From assembly GCF_013408925.1 (NCBI RefSeq), contig NZ_JACCAB010000001.1:2542001-2606000 (forward strand): a stretch of 64,000 nt of DNA, read 5' to 3'. Below, piece after piece: positions 7,775 through 18,088 of the stretch (its first letter is position 1; the number at the start of each line of letters is the position of its first letter). The translations under genes were made by a program, and so were the position numbers. Source of the DNA: Pedococcus badiiscoriae (GTDB taxonomy: Bacteria; Actinomycetota; Actinomycetes; Actinomycetales; Dermatophilaceae). Under the pieces are notes generated by a model. That model saw only the letters and a program-made list of their open reading frames with translations. It searched no databases and was not told the origin of the DNA.

Positions 7775-9229
7775 ATGAGCGCAGCCCCCTCCGTGTCCAA
7801 CTCCATCACCGTCCGGTTGACCCTCCCGGCCCGCGCCACCGCGGTCTCCGAGCTCACCGGCGTCATCGAGAAGTGCGGCGGGCTGGTCACCGGCCTGGAC
7901 GTCACGGCGTCCGGCGCCGACCGGTTGCGCGTGGACGTCACCGCTGCCGCCCGCGACACGACGCACGCCGACGAGCTCGTCGAGGCGATGCGCGATGTGC
8001 ACGGGGTCGAGATCGGCAAGGTCTCGGACCGCACCTTCCTCGCCCACCTCGGTGGCAAGCTCAAGATCGAGTCGAAGGTGCCGATCCGCAACCGCGATGA
8101 CCTCTCGCTCATCTACACGCCGGGCGTCGCGCGCGTCTGCCTGGCGATCGCGGAGAACCCCGCCGACGCCCGGCGACTCACCATCAAGCGCAACACGGTG
8201 GCAGTCGTGACCGATGGTTCGGCCGTCCTGGGCCTGGGCAACATCGGCCCCCTCGCCGCACTGCCGGTGATGGAGGGCAAGGCGGCGCTGTTCAAGCGTT
8301 TCGCCGACATCGACGCCTTCCCCATCTGCCTCGACACCCAGGACACCGAGGAGATCATCCGCACGGTCAAGGCCCTCAGCCCGGTCTTCGCCGGCATCAA
8401 CCTCGAGGACATCTCGGCGCCGCGGTGCTTCGAGATCGAGGCCCGGCTGCGTGACGAGCTCGACATCCCCGTCTTCCACGACGACCAGCACGGCACCGCG
8501 ATCGTGACCCTCGCAGCGCTGCGCAACGCGCTGCGAGTCGTCGGCAAGGAGCTCAGGGAATGCCGCGTGGTCATGTCGGGCGCGGGGGCCGCCGGCACCG
8601 CCATCCTCAAGCTGCTGCTCAAGGCCGGTGCCACGGACGTCGTCGTGGCCGACCAGTTCGGCGTGCTCCACCCCGACCGTGAGGACATCGCCTCGGGTCT
8701 GCACCCCGCCCTGGCCTGGTCGGCCGCGAACACCAACCACCGCGGCGTCTCCGGCACGCTCAAGGACGCGATCGCCGGCGCCGACGTGTTCGTCGGCGTG
8801 TCCGCCCCGGGGATCCTCACCGGCGACGACATCGCCACCATGAACGACGGGGCGATCGTCTTCGCGATGGCCAACCCCGAGCCCGAGGTCGACCCCATCG
8901 CCGCCGCCCAGCACGCGGCGGTCGTCGCCACCGGCCGCTCCGACTTCGCCAACCAGATCAACAACGTGCTGGTCTTCCCCGGCGTGTTCCGTGGCCTGCT
9001 CGACGCGGCCTCGACGTCGATCGACGAGGACGTGATGCTGGCCGCCGCCAGGGCGCTCTCCGAGGTGGTCCACCCCGACGAGCTCAACGCGGCCTACATC
9101 ATCCCCAGTGTGTTCCACCCGGACGTCTCCAAGGTCGTCGCGGCGGCAGTGAAGGCGGCCGTCCTCGGCACCACGCCGGAGCAGGTCGTCACCCGGCGGA
9201 TGGCCGAGGAGCCCGAGCTCATTGGATAG
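7775..9229 (+). CDS. NAD(P)-dependent malic enzyme with N-terminal ACT domain
   Basis: 484 aa from the ATG at 7775 (an in-frame ATG at 7766 is the alternative). Residues about 8-80 form an ACT-type regulatory domain (I-T-V-R-L-T-L-P, then G-L-V-T-G-L-D-V). The catalytic part follows, with S-L-I-Y-T-P-G-V-A, the conserved N-T-V-A-V-V-T-D-G-S-A-V-L-G-L-G-N-I-G box, F-H-D-D-Q-H-G-T-A for metal binding, the Rossmann motif G-A-G-A-A-G-T-A and A-M-A-N-P-x-P-E. It converts malate to pyruvate and CO2, linking the TCA cycle to pyruvate. The ACT domain suggests control by a small ligand, probably an amino acid. Cofactor choice is not settled by sequence alone. Confidence 0.93.
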   Translation: MSAAPSVSNSITVRLTLPARATAVSELTGVIEKCGGLVTGLDVTASGADRLRVDVTAAARDTTHADELVEAMRDVHGVEIGKVSDRTFLAHLGGKLKIESKVPIRNRDDLSLIYTPGVARVCLAIAENPADARRLTIKRNTVAVVTDGSAVLGLGNIGPLAALPVMEGKAALFKRFADIDAFPICLDTQDTEEIIRTVKALSPVFAGINLEDISAPRCFEIEARLRDELDIPVFHDDQHGTAIVTLAALRNALRVVGKELRECRVVMSGAGAAGTAILKLLLKAGATDVVVADQFGVLHPDREDIASGLHPALAWSAANTNHRGVSGTLKDAIAGADVFVGVSAPGILTGDDIATMNDGAIVFAMANPEPEVDPIAAAQHAAVVATGRSDFANQINNVLVFPGVFRGLLDAASTSIDEDVMLAAARALSEVVHPDELNAAYIIPSVFHPDVSKVVAAAVKAAVLGTTPEQVVTRRMAEEPELIG

Positions 9230-9587
9230 TGCGGCACCGACCCGCCGGCGCGAGCCCCGGCCGGCCGCCGTCGTGTTCGTCGTGTTGCTGGTCGCCCAGG
9301 CGCTCGCGCTCTACTGGCCGCGTGTCGACATCCAGGGGCCGGTGACGTGGACTGACAAGGTCGTGCACGTCCTGCTCTTCCTGCTGCCCACGCTCGCGGG
9401 GCTGCTGGCCGGCTTCCGCCCGGCATACGTGGTGGGGTTGTTGGCGGTCCACGCACCGGTGAGCGAGCTGATCCAGCACTACCTGCTGCCGCACCGCTCG
9501 GGCGACGTCTGGGACGCCGTCGCGGACCTTTCCGGCGTGGTGGTCGGGGTCACCGTCGTGGTGGTCGGGAGGGCCCTCCGGCGCTGA
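9222..9587 (+). CDS. VanZ-like membrane protein
   Basis: 121 aa. The only in-frame start is a TTG at 9222, overlapping the malic enzyme stop, so translation is probably coupled. There are three or four hydrophobic helices, with the VanZ-like signature D-K-V-V-H-V-L-L-F near residue 45 and R-S-G-D-V-W-D-A-V-A-D-L-S-G-V-V-V-G near residue 93. VanZ-family proteins are small membrane proteins; the founder raises low-level teicoplanin resistance, but most have no known role. The first 14 residues are basic and polar. Confidence 0.7.
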   Translation: MDSAAPTRRREPRPAAVVFVVLLVAQALALYWPRVDIQGPVTWTDKVVHVLLFLLPTLAGLLAGFRPAYVVGLLAVHAPVSELIQHYLLPHRSGDVWDAVADLSGVVVGVTVVVVGRALRR

Positions 9588-9802
9588 TAGACTGCTCTGG
9601 CTCAGATCGGCGGCGCTGGCAGCGCCAAGAGGTGGCACAGGCGCCACAGACGCATTCCCTACTCCGACTGCAGTCCCACCGGATGACAACTGTTGATCCG
9701 GTCCAACGGGCCCTTTAGGGCCTGAGGCTCGTCTTCTTCGTTGCCCTCGCCAGGTGGCTCGAGACGTGTCTACCTCGAGTACCTGAAGTGAGTTGAATAC
9801 CA
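9588..9802 (+). promoter_or_regulatory. Structured 5' leader of the DEAD-box helicase gene
   Basis: About 215 nt without a gene. A TAGACT hexamer at 9588-9593 is a plausible -10. Three short perfect inverted repeats follow: GGCGCT-GGC-AGCGCC near 9612, GTGGC-N6-GCCAC near 9632, and GGCCC-TTTA-GGGCC near 9709. Long structured leaders are typical of cold-inducible RNA helicase genes, where the helicase can act on its own leader. That link is inference. Confidence 0.4.
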
Positions 9803-12028
9803 GTGCCCAAGAACCTGCGATCCGGCGCGCCCAAAAAGGCCCGTTGGACCCCGGACCAGAAGGCTGCCGCGAAGAAGGGCCCCAAGAAGGCGCATCGCGG
9901 CCAGTCCTCCACCGCCTCCGGCGGCGCCACGTATGCCGCTCGGCCGGCCCGCGACGGAGACCGTCGCCCCGAGCGCACCGAGCGCTCGGACCGCCCTGCG
10001 CGTAGCTACGACCGCAGCGAGCGCCCCGCCCGCACCAACGAGCGCAGCGAGCGCCCTGCCCGTAGCTACGACCGCACCGAGCGCTCGGACCGCCCTGCCC
10101 GCAGCTACGACCGCAGCGAGCGCCCCGCCCGCAGCTACGACCGCGATGACCGCGCTCCTCGTCGCTTCGACCGCGACGACAACCGTGGCCCGCGCCGCGA
10201 CTTCAACCGTGACGACCGGCCGCAGCGCCGCGACTCCACCCGTGACGACCGCCCGGCTCGTCGCTATGACCGTGATGAAAACCGTGGTCCCCGTCAGTAC
10301 AACCGTGAGGACCGCCCAGTGACCAGCACCAACCGCGACGACCGACCCGCTCGCAGCTTCAACCGTGACGAGCGTCCGGCTCGCAGCTTCAACCGTGACG
10401 ACAACCGTGGCCCGCGCCGCGAGTTCGACCGCAGCGACCGTCCGGCTCGCAGCTTCAACCGCGATGACCGTCCGGCTCGCAGCTTCAACCGCGATGACCG
10501 TCCGGCTCGCAGCTTCAACCGTGACGACCGTCCGGCTCGCAGCTTCAACCGTGACGACCGTCCGGCCCGCGGCTTCGACAACCAGGTCGACCCCGAGGCC
10601 GAGCGCATGGAAGCAGACACCTGGGTGAAGGCCACCCGCAAGTCGGTCGAGGGCCCCGTGACCGTCGACGCCGACAACGGCTTCGCCGGGCTCGGCCTGA
10701 CCGAGCGCCTCGTCGAGCGGCTCGCCCGCGACGGCATCACGACGCCGTTCCCGATCCAGTCCGCGACCATCCCGGACGCGCTGGCCGGCAAGGACGTCCT
10801 CGGCCGTGGCCAGACCGGCTCCGGCAAGACGCTCGCCTTCGGCCTGCCGATGCTGTCCCGCCTCGCCGACGGCGACAAGGCCGCCCCCCGTCGACCGCGC
10901 GCCCTCGTGCTCGTCCCGACCCGCGAGCTGGCCATGCAGGTGTCCGACGCGCTCGAGCCGCTCGTGCACGTCCTCGGGCTGCGCCACAAGCTCGTCGCAG
11001 GCGGCCTGTCCTACACGACCCAGATCAACGCGCTGAACCGTGGCGTCGACGTGCTCATCGCGACGCCCGGTCGCCTCAAGGACCTCATCGAGCGTGAGGC
11101 CGTGCAGCTGCGCGACATCCAGATCGCCGTCCTCGACGAGGCCGACCACATGGCCGACATGGGCTTCATGCCCGAGGTCACCGCGATCCTCGACCAGATG
11201 CCCGAGGGCGGCCAGCGGATGCTGTTCTCGGCCACCCTCGACAAGGGTGTCGACAAGCTCGTCGAGGGCTACCTCACCGACCCGGTGACGCACTCGACCG
11301 ACGACGCCAAGGCCTCGGTCACCACGATGGAGCACCACGTGCTCCTGATCGACCCGATGCACAAGAAGACGATCACGGCCGAGGTCGCCAACCGCGAGGG
11401 TCGCACCGTCGTCTTCGTGCGGACCAAGCTCGGCGCCGACCGGGTGGCCCTCCAGCTGCGCGAGCAGGGCGTCTTCGCCGCCGCGCTGCACGGTGGGCTC
11501 AACCAGGGCGCGCGCAACCGCGTCCTGGGCGCCTTCCGCGACGGCAGCCTGCCGGTCCTCGTCGCCACCGACGTCGCCGCTCGCGGCATCCACGTCGACG
11601 ACGTCTCCGTCGTCCTGCAGGTCGACCCGCCGGCCGACCACAAGGACTACCTTCACCGCTCGGGTCGCACTGCCCGCGCCGGCGACAAGGGCACGGTCGT
11701 GACCCTCGCGCTGCCGCACCAGCGACGCACCATGGAGCGGATGGCCCGTGAGGCCGGCATCGACGCGATGCCGACCAAGGCCGTCCCGGGCGACGAGCGC
11801 CTCGCCGCGACCGGTGCCGTGACCCCCAGCGGCATCCCGGTGCCGGAGGACAAGGTGCGCCGCGTCCTCGAGGGCCCGAAGCGCGGCGGCGGTCGTCCGT
11901 CCGGCGGTCCCCGTGGTGGTGGCCCTCGTGGCCCCCGCCAGGGTGGCGGCAACCGCTCGTACCGTGACGACCGCTCCGGCGGCTCGCGCGGTGACCGCGG
12001 CAGCTACTCCCGCGCGGCCCGCGACTGA
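9803..12028 (+). CDS. DEAD-box ATP-dependent RNA helicase with long Arg/Asp-rich N-terminal repeat
   Basis: 741 aa from a GTG at 9803. Residues 1-35 are Lys-rich. Residues about 40-260 are a low-complexity tract of repeated R-D-D-R-P-A-R-S-F-N/Y-D units. The helicase core then shows the Q motif (F-P-I-Q), Walker A G-Q-T-G-S-G-K-T (Lys342), D-E-A-D at 445-448, S-A-T and the H-R-S-G-R-T-A-R-A-G motif. The tail (about 690-741) is Gly/Arg-rich with R-G-G-like repeats. It unwinds RNA structure in ribosome biogenesis, mRNA turnover or cold adaptation. The charged disordered ends are expected to bind RNA and may promote condensates. The N-terminal tract is far longer than in most bacterial homologs. 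Confidence 0.93.
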   Translation: MPKNLRSGAPKKARWTPDQKAAAKKGPKKAHRGQSSTASGGATYAARPARDGDRRPERTERSDRPARSYDRSERPARTNERSERPARSYDRTERSDRPARSYDRSERPARSYDRDDRAPRRFDRDDNRGPRRDFNRDDRPQRRDSTRDDRPARRYDRDENRGPRQYNREDRPVTSTNRDDRPARSFNRDERPARSFNRDDNRGPRREFDRSDRPARSFNRDDRPARSFNRDDRPARSFNRDDRPARSFNRDDRPARGFDNQVDPEAERMEADTWVKATRKSVEGPVTVDADNGFAGLGLTERLVERLARDGITTPFPIQSATIPDALAGKDVLGRGQTGSGKTLAFGLPMLSRLADGDKAAPRRPRALVLVPTRELAMQVSDALEPLVHVLGLRHKLVAGGLSYTTQINALNRGVDVLIATPGRLKDLIEREAVQLRDIQIAVLDEADHMADMGFMPEVTAILDQMPEGGQRMLFSATLDKGVDKLVEGYLTDPVTHSTDDAKASVTTMEHHVLLIDPMHKKTITAEVANREGRTVVFVRTKLGADRVALQLREQGVFAAALHGGLNQGARNRVLGAFRDGSLPVLVATDVAARGIHVDDVSVVLQVDPPADHKDYLHRSGRTARAGDKGTVVTLALPHQRRTMERMAREAGIDAMPTKAVPGDERLAATGAVTPSGIPVPEDKVRRVLEGPKRGGGRPSGGPRGGGPRGPRQGGGNRSYRDDRSGGSRGDRGSYSRAARD
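10320..10575 (+). repeat. 30-bp in-frame tandem repeats encoding RDDRPARSFN
   Basis: A 30-bp unit, reading roughly CGTGACGACCGT then CCGGCTCGCAGCTTCAAC, recurs about six to seven times. The last four copies (about 10435-10575) are nearly identical and differ mainly at synonymous positions (CGTGAC/CGCGAT). Copies in the first half are interrupted by an N-R-G-P-R-R variant. The pattern points to recent expansion by slippage or unequal recombination, so copy number may vary between strains. Confidence 0.85.
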
Positions 12029-12095
12029 CCCACCCCGCACACCGCGGGGGCGCTGCACATGGCAGCGCGCCACCCGCCACCGCATCACCTGAATG

Positions 12096-12130
12096 GCCAG
12101 AGCCCCGGTCCCCGCGACCGGGGCTCTGGC
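12096..12130 (+). terminator. Perfect 15-bp hairpin after the helicase gene
   Basis: Arms GCCAGAGCCCCGGTC and GACCGGGGCTCTGGC pair perfectly around a 5-nt loop (CCCGC). There is no T-run, as is common for actinobacterial intrinsic terminators. It lies 68 nt after the helicase stop and just upstream of the YqgE start. A weaker hairpin (GCGCTGC-N5-GCAGCGC) precedes it near 12050. Confidence 0.75.
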
Positions 12131-12152
12131 GCGGGCGGGCAGAATGGGACCC

Positions 12153-12710
12153 GTGGAGACCACCGACCTGTCGGGAAGCCTTCTCGTCGCGACGCCGCAG
12201 ATCGCCGACGGGGTGTTCTGCCGCAGCGTCGTCCTGCTCCTGCACCACGACGCGGAAGGCGCGCAGGGTGTGGTGCTCAACCGCCCCATGGACGCGCGCG
12301 TGGACGTCGTGCTGCCCGACTGGCAGGCCTACGCCACGGCGCCGGCGGTGCTGTTCGAAGGCGGCCCGGTCGGCCTCGACAGCGCGCTCGGCCTGGTCAC
12401 GGTGCCCGGCGACGTCGAACCGCTCGGCGTGAAGCGGCTCTTCGGCGGTCTGGGGCTGGTCGACCTCGACACCCCGCCGGCCATCGTGGTGCCCGAGGTG
12501 GCCGGCCTGCGGATCTTCGCCGGGTATGCCGGGTGGTCACCGGGACAGCTCGAGGAGGAGGTCGCCTCGGGGAGCTGGTACGTCGTGGAGTCCGAGGGTC
12601 GCGACGCCTTCGACGATGACCCCGAGCAGCTCTGGACCAGGGTGCTGCGTCGTCAGCGCGACCACCTGGCCTTCGTGTCGACGTTCCCGAGCGACCCCGA
12701 GATGAACTGA
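12153..12710 (+). CDS. YqgE/AlgH family protein (UPF0301)
   Basis: 185 aa from the GTG at 12153; an ATG three codons upstream at 12144 is the alternative. The hallmarks are G-S-L-L-V-A-T-P near the start, S-V-V-L-L-L-H-H-D-A-E-G-A-Q-G-V-V-L-N-R-P and a C-terminal G-Y-A-G-W-S-P-G-Q-L-E-E-E motif, which together identify the family. Its biochemical role is not established; AlgH was named in Pseudomonas for an effect on alginate genes. A CAGAAT hexamer 7 nt before the GTG could be a leaderless -10, which favours the GTG start. Confidence 0.9.
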   Translation: METTDLSGSLLVATPQIADGVFCRSVVLLLHHDAEGAQGVVLNRPMDARVDVVLPDWQAYATAPAVLFEGGPVGLDSALGLVTVPGDVEPLGVKRLFGGLGLVDLDTPPAIVVPEVAGLRIFAGYAGWSPGQLEEEVASGSWYVVESEGRDAFDDDPEQLWTRVLRRQRDHLAFVSTFPSDPEMN

Positions 12711-12729
12711 GCCGCCCCACGGCCCGGCA

Positions 12730-12735
12730 TACACT
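12730..12735 (+). promoter_or_regulatory. -10 element TACACT, leaderless start of the DUF3039 gene
   Basis: TACACT is followed by 6 nt (CGGGGG) and then the ATG at 12742, placing the predicted transcription start on the start codon. It overlaps a GGCATAC word. Confidence 0.6.
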
Positions 12736-12741
12736 CGGGGG

Positions 12742-13050
12742 ATGAGCGAGCCGCAGATCCCCTTGGACGACCCGCTGTCCCCGGCCGCGGAGCCGCACCG
12801 CCAGACCAGCACCGCCGTGCTCGAACGCGAGCAGGTCGAGGAGCAGCTGCAGGAGCCGGGCGACCACGAGCGGTTCGCGCACTACGTCCGCAAGGAGAAG
12901 ATCCTCGAGAGCGCCCTGTCCGGCGACCCCGTCGTGGCTCTGTGCGGCAAGGTCTGGGTGCCGGGCCGCGACCCGAAGAAGTTCCCGGTCTGCCCCACCT
13001 GCAAGGAGATCTACGACGGGCTGCGCGCGCCGCAGGACGGCGGCGAGTGA
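12742..13050 (+). CDS. DUF3039 family protein
   Basis: 102 aa. The core R-F-A-H-Y-V-R-K-E-K-I-L-E-S-A-L-S-G-D-P-V-V-A-L-C-G-K-V-W-V-P and the paired C-P-T-C near the C-terminus match the actinobacterial DUF3039 family. Cys at residue 69 plus the C-x-x-C could bind a metal ion. No function is known. It is followed by a terminator and then the helicase at 13174. The two are often neighbours in actinobacteria as I recall, which would suggest a shared nucleic-acid role, but this is inference. Confidence 0.88.
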   Translation: MSEPQIPLDDPLSPAAEPHRQTSTAVLEREQVEEQLQEPGDHERFAHYVRKEKILESALSGDPVVALCGKVWVPGRDPKKFPVCPTCKEIYDGLRAPQDGGE

Positions 13051-13104
13051 GCGCACTCTTCAGCGTCAGCTCCGCCGCGACGGGCGACACGCTCTAGCAC
13101 ACCC

Positions 13105-13136
13105 CCGAGGCCCCGGCACAGACGCCGGGGCCTCGG
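13105..13136 (+). terminator. Intrinsic terminator after the DUF3039 gene
   Basis: The 13-bp arms CCGAGGCCCCGGC and GCCGGGGCCTCGG pair perfectly around a 6-nt loop. A TCGTTTT stretch follows at 13140-13147. This is the most canonical rho-independent terminator in the window. Confidence 0.85.
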
Positions 13137-13173
13137 CATGTCGTTTTGCGCCAACGGATAACGTGGCCGCCCT

Positions 13174-14928
13174 ATGAGTACAGCCGCCGCCTCCCACCTC
13201 TCACCAGCGTTCCCGGAGCGGGCGGCCTGGGGGACGGCCGCCAAGCTGCGCGCCTGGCAGCAGGCCGCGCTCACGGCATACCTGCGGGCCGACCCCCGCG
13301 ACTTCCTCGCGGTGGCCACACCCGGCGCCGGGAAGACGACGTACGCGCTCCGCCTGGCCACCGAGCTGCTCGGCCGGGGCACCATCTCCGCCGTCACGAT
13401 CGTCGCTCCCACGGAGCACCTCAAGACCCAGTGGGCGGACGCCGCGGCCAAGGTCGGCATCCACATCGACCCGAAGTTCTCCAACTCCTCGGCCCGCCAC
13501 TCCAGCGAGTACGACGGTGTGGCCCTGACCTATGCCCAGGTGGCCAGCAAGCCCGCGCTGCACCGGACCCGCACCGAGTCCGCCCCCACCCTGGTGATCC
13601 TCGACGAGATCCACCACGGCGGCGACGCGCTGTCGTGGGGTGACGCGATCCGCGAGGCGTTCGAGCCGGCGACGCGACGGCTCGCCCTGACGGGCACGCC
13701 GTTCCGTTCCGACACCTCGCCGATCCCGTTCGTGACCTATGCCGAGGACCGCGACGGCATCCGCCGGTCCTCGGCCGACTACACCTACGGGTATGCCGAG
13801 GCGTTGCGGGACGGCGTCGTGCGGCCCGTGCTCTTCCTCGCCTACGGCGGCGCGATGCGCTGGCGCACCAAGGCGGGTGACGAGATCGCGGCCCGGCTCG
13901 GCGAGATGCTCACCAAGGACTCCATGGCCCAGGCCTGGCGCACGGCGCTGGACCCCAAGGGGGAGTGGATCCCGTCTGTGCTGGCCGCGGCCGACAAGCG
14001 GCTGACCGAGGTCCGCCGTGGGGTGCCGGACGCGGGCGGGCTCGTCATCGCGTCCAACCAGACGGCGGCTCGCGCCTACGCGCGGATCCTCGAGTCCCTG
14101 ACCGGGCAGAAGCCCACCCTGGTGCTCTCCGACGACGCCGGCTCCTCGGCACGGATCGAGGAGTATGCCGCGAGCGACTCGCGGTGGATGGTGGCGGTCC
14201 GCATGGTGTCCGAAGGGGTCGACGTCCCGCGGTTGTGCGTGGGGGTCTACGCCACCTCCACCTCGACTCCGCTCTTCTTCGCGCAGGCGGTCGGCCGGTT
14301 CGTGCGGGCCCGTCGTCGGGGCGAGACGGCCTCGGTGTTCCTGCCCTCGGTCCCGGTGATCCTCGAGCACGCGGCCCGGCTCGAGGACGAGCGCGACCAC
14401 GCCCTCGACCGCGTCACCAAGGAGTCCGACAGCGCTGCGGCGATGTGGGCCGAGGAGGACGCCCTGCTCGACGCGGCCAACCGCACGGCGCGCACCCCCG
14501 ACGTCGACCAGATGGCCTTCGAGGCGCTGGAGTCGGACGCGGAGTTCGACCACGTGCTGTTCGACGCCAAGCAGTTCGGGCTCAACGCCATGACCGGGTC
14601 GGAGGAGGAGCAGGAGTACCTGGGGCTGCCCGGCCTGCTCGAGCCGGACCAGATGGCCGTGCTGCTGCACGAGCGGCAGACGGCACAGCACGGTCGTCGA
14701 CCGCGCAAGGTCGAGCAGCCGGTCTCGGCGCACCGGGCGCTGGCGGCTCAGCGGCAGGAGCTCAACAAGCTCGTGGCGGCGTATGCCCGCAAGAAGGGCA
14801 CCCCTCACGGCGTCGTGCACAACGACCTGCGTCGCGCGTGTGGCGGTCCCTCCCTCGACGAGGCGACCTCTGAGCAGGTCGCGGCGCGGGTCGACAAGAT
14901 CAGGGCCTGGTTCGTCGGACGTCGTTGA
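13174..14928 (+). CDS. Superfamily II DEAD/DEAH-box helicase (XPB/ResIII type)
   Basis: 584 aa. Residues 27-45 carry a Q-type start (K-L-R-A-W-Q-Q-A-A-L). Walker A is A-T-P-G-A-G-K-T-T near residue 50, the DEAH-like box is V-I-L-D-E-I-H-H near 143, and motif III is L-A-L-T-G-T-P-F. The second RecA domain has V-A-V-R-M-V-S-E-G-V-D-V-P-R and Q-A-V-G-R-F-V-R-A-R, the typical motif VI. A Glu-rich extension follows. It is an ATP-dependent DNA or RNA translocase of unknown substrate. A TAACGT hexamer 9 nt before the ATG suggests a near-leaderless transcript. Confidence 0.88.
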   Translation: MSTAAASHLSPAFPERAAWGTAAKLRAWQQAALTAYLRADPRDFLAVATPGAGKTTYALRLATELLGRGTISAVTIVAPTEHLKTQWADAAAKVGIHIDPKFSNSSARHSSEYDGVALTYAQVASKPALHRTRTESAPTLVILDEIHHGGDALSWGDAIREAFEPATRRLALTGTPFRSDTSPIPFVTYAEDRDGIRRSSADYTYGYAEALRDGVVRPVLFLAYGGAMRWRTKAGDEIAARLGEMLTKDSMAQAWRTALDPKGEWIPSVLAAADKRLTEVRRGVPDAGGLVIASNQTAARAYARILESLTGQKPTLVLSDDAGSSARIEEYAASDSRWMVAVRMVSEGVDVPRLCVGVYATSTSTPLFFAQAVGRFVRARRRGETASVFLPSVPVILEHAARLEDERDHALDRVTKESDSAAAMWAEEDALLDAANRTARTPDVDQMAFEALESDAEFDHVLFDAKQFGLNAMTGSEEEQEYLGLPGLLEPDQMAVLLHERQTAQHGRRPRKVEQPVSAHRALAAQRQELNKLVAAYARKKGTPHGVVHNDLRRACGGPSLDEATSEQVAARVDKIRAWFVGRR

Positions 14929-14970
14929 TTCGTCCTGCACGGTGCACGGCCGGGATGACATGCTGCCCGC

Positions 14971-15363
14971 ATGGACCAGGCAGACACCATCTGGAACCGG
15001 GCCGCACTCGAGGGCGGGGGCCCCACTCCCGGCGTCGGCGACGAGGCGCTCGCTGCCGCGCTGAGGCTGCACAGCTCCGCCATGTCGGGGGGCGTCCTGG
15101 ACGCCGTCCAGCACATGAGCGACGAGGAGCTCGACGCCGCCGAGGGCGGGTACCGGTGGCTGCACGTCCCGGCGGCCTCGGAGGCGATCGCGGCGGTGCG
15201 TCGCGAGATCGCGGCAGGCGCGCTCGACGACCACGACCGCGCGAGTGCCCTCGAGCTGTCCTCCGAGGACCGGTACGCCGCGGCCATCGAGGACGACGCG
15301 GCGCTCGACAACGCGTTCCGGGCGCGGTTGGGCACCGACCCGGACGCCTTCGCCGCGGTCTAG
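14971..15363 (+). CDS. Hypothetical acidic protein
   Basis: 130 aa, rich in Ala, Asp and Glu and probably all-helical. Visible stretches are L-H-S-S-A-M-S-G-G-V-L-D-A-V near residue 32 and a C-terminal half of amphipathic helices ending D-N-A-F-R-A-R-L-G-T-D-P. There are no membrane segments and no cysteines. I do not recognise the family. It starts 42 nt after the helicase stop on the same strand and may be cotranscribed. Confidence 0.65.
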   Translation: MDQADTIWNRAALEGGGPTPGVGDEALAAALRLHSSAMSGGVLDAVQHMSDEELDAAEGGYRWLHVPAASEAIAAVRREIAAGALDDHDRASALELSSEDRYAAAIEDDAALDNAFRARLGTDPDAFAAV

Positions 15364-15470
15364 CCACAGCCAGTCCGGCTGGCCCTCACGAGGCCCGACG
15401 CGAAAGACGGTACGGCGCGCCTGCCCCGAGACGTTGCGCTGGAGCCGGTCTTCACGACAAGGTGACGTCC

Positions 15471-15878
15471 GTGGATCTCGTCAACGTCGTCTGGATGCTC
15501 ACCGGCCTGGCTGCGGTGGTCGTCATGCTCACCCGTTCGCGCCTCATCGCCACGGAGAAGCAGTCGGGAGTGACCGAGACGCCCCGTGGGCTGCTGAACG
15601 CCCACACGGCGTTCGGGGTGGTCGCGCTGGGCACGTGGATCGCCTGGCTCGTCGGAGCGCCACGGCTGGTGGGCTGGCTGGCCATGGTCGCCTGGTGGGG
15701 AGTCGTGCTGATCGGGCTCTTCGTCCTCGCGCGATGGGTTCCCACCGGTGGCCGGCATGCCACCGGGGCGACGGATGACGGCTGGGCGCACGGCCCCTGG
15801 CTCTCCGCCCTGGGGCACATCGGCATGCTCCTGGGCGTCGCGTTCTTCACCTGGTTCTTCGTGGGGAACCACCTCTGA
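15471..15878 (+). CDS. Membrane protein, four transmembrane helices
   Basis: 135 aa from the GTG at 15471, which has AAGGTGA 5 nt upstream; a GTG three codons earlier at 15462 is possible. There are four hydrophobic segments: residues 4-19 (V-W-M-L-T-G-L-A-A-V-V-V-M-L), 45-60, 66-85 and 112-132. The loop between helices 3 and 4 is polar and contains G-G-R-H-A-T-G. No diagnostic family motif was found. Confidence 0.65.
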   Translation: MDLVNVVWMLTGLAAVVVMLTRSRLIATEKQSGVTETPRGLLNAHTAFGVVALGTWIAWLVGAPRLVGWLAMVAWWGVVLIGLFVLARWVPTGGRHATGATDDGWAHGPWLSALGHIGMLLGVAFFTWFFVGNHL

Positions 15879-15952
15879 GGGTGGTCGCCTGCCGCCCACG
15901 CCGCTAGCGTGACGAGCACGGCGACGCTGGGCCGCCGAGGACGGAGCAGGCC

Positions 15953-16162
15953 ATGGCCAACCACGTGTACTCCATCTCCGAGGTCGTCGGCACCTCACCC
16001 GAGGGCGTCGAGGCCGCCGTGGCGAATGCCGTCACCCAGGCCGCGAAGACGGTGCGCAACCTCGACTGGTTCGAGGTGCAGAACATCCGCGGGCAGATCA
16101 GCGAGGGTGCCATCGCGCACTGGCAGGTGACCGTGAAGCTCGGCTTCCGCCTCGACGACTGA
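15953..16162 (+). CDS. Dodecin family flavin-binding protein
   Basis: 69 aa, the normal length for dodecin. The sequence V-Y-S-I-S-E-V-V-G-T-S-P-E-G-V, then N-L-D-W-F-E-V-Q-N-I-R-G and H-W-Q-V-T-V-K-L-G-F, matches the family. The Trp in the L-D-W-F motif stacks flavins in characterised members. Dodecins form hollow 12-mers that store or buffer FMN, riboflavin or CoA. The ATG has GGAGCAGG upstream, and a TAGCGT -10 candidate lies at 15904, giving a leader of about 40 nt. Confidence 0.93.
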   Translation: MANHVYSISEVVGTSPEGVEAAVANAVTQAAKTVRNLDWFEVQNIRGQISEGAIAHWQVTVKLGFRLDD

Positions 16163-16224
16163 CGCTCGCTGCGCCCCTGGGTCGGGGTCGCATGGGTTCC
16201 AAGGCCGGGCGACAGGTCCCGAGG

Positions 16225-18041
<1,817 letters not shown>

Positions 18042-18088
18042 GCCGCAGCGCGCGTGGGGCCGCACGGTTCCCGTGAGAGGCTTGCGGC

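Noticed and set aside
10435..10575. 30-bp direct repeats resembling a CRISPR array
   Set aside because: There are no spacers; the repeats are contiguous, in frame, and encode a peptide repeat. No cas genes are nearby.
9770..12289. Long minus-strand open frame (839 codons) with many repeated V-E-A-A-S-R-T units
   Set aside because: It is the antisense of the DEAD-box helicase; the repeats mirror the plus-strand Arg/Asp repeats and high GC keeps antisense frames open.
13201..15234. 677-codon minus-strand open frame
   Set aside because: Antisense of the SF2 helicase and the next gene; no start signal and Arg/Gly/Val-rich composition typical of shadow frames.
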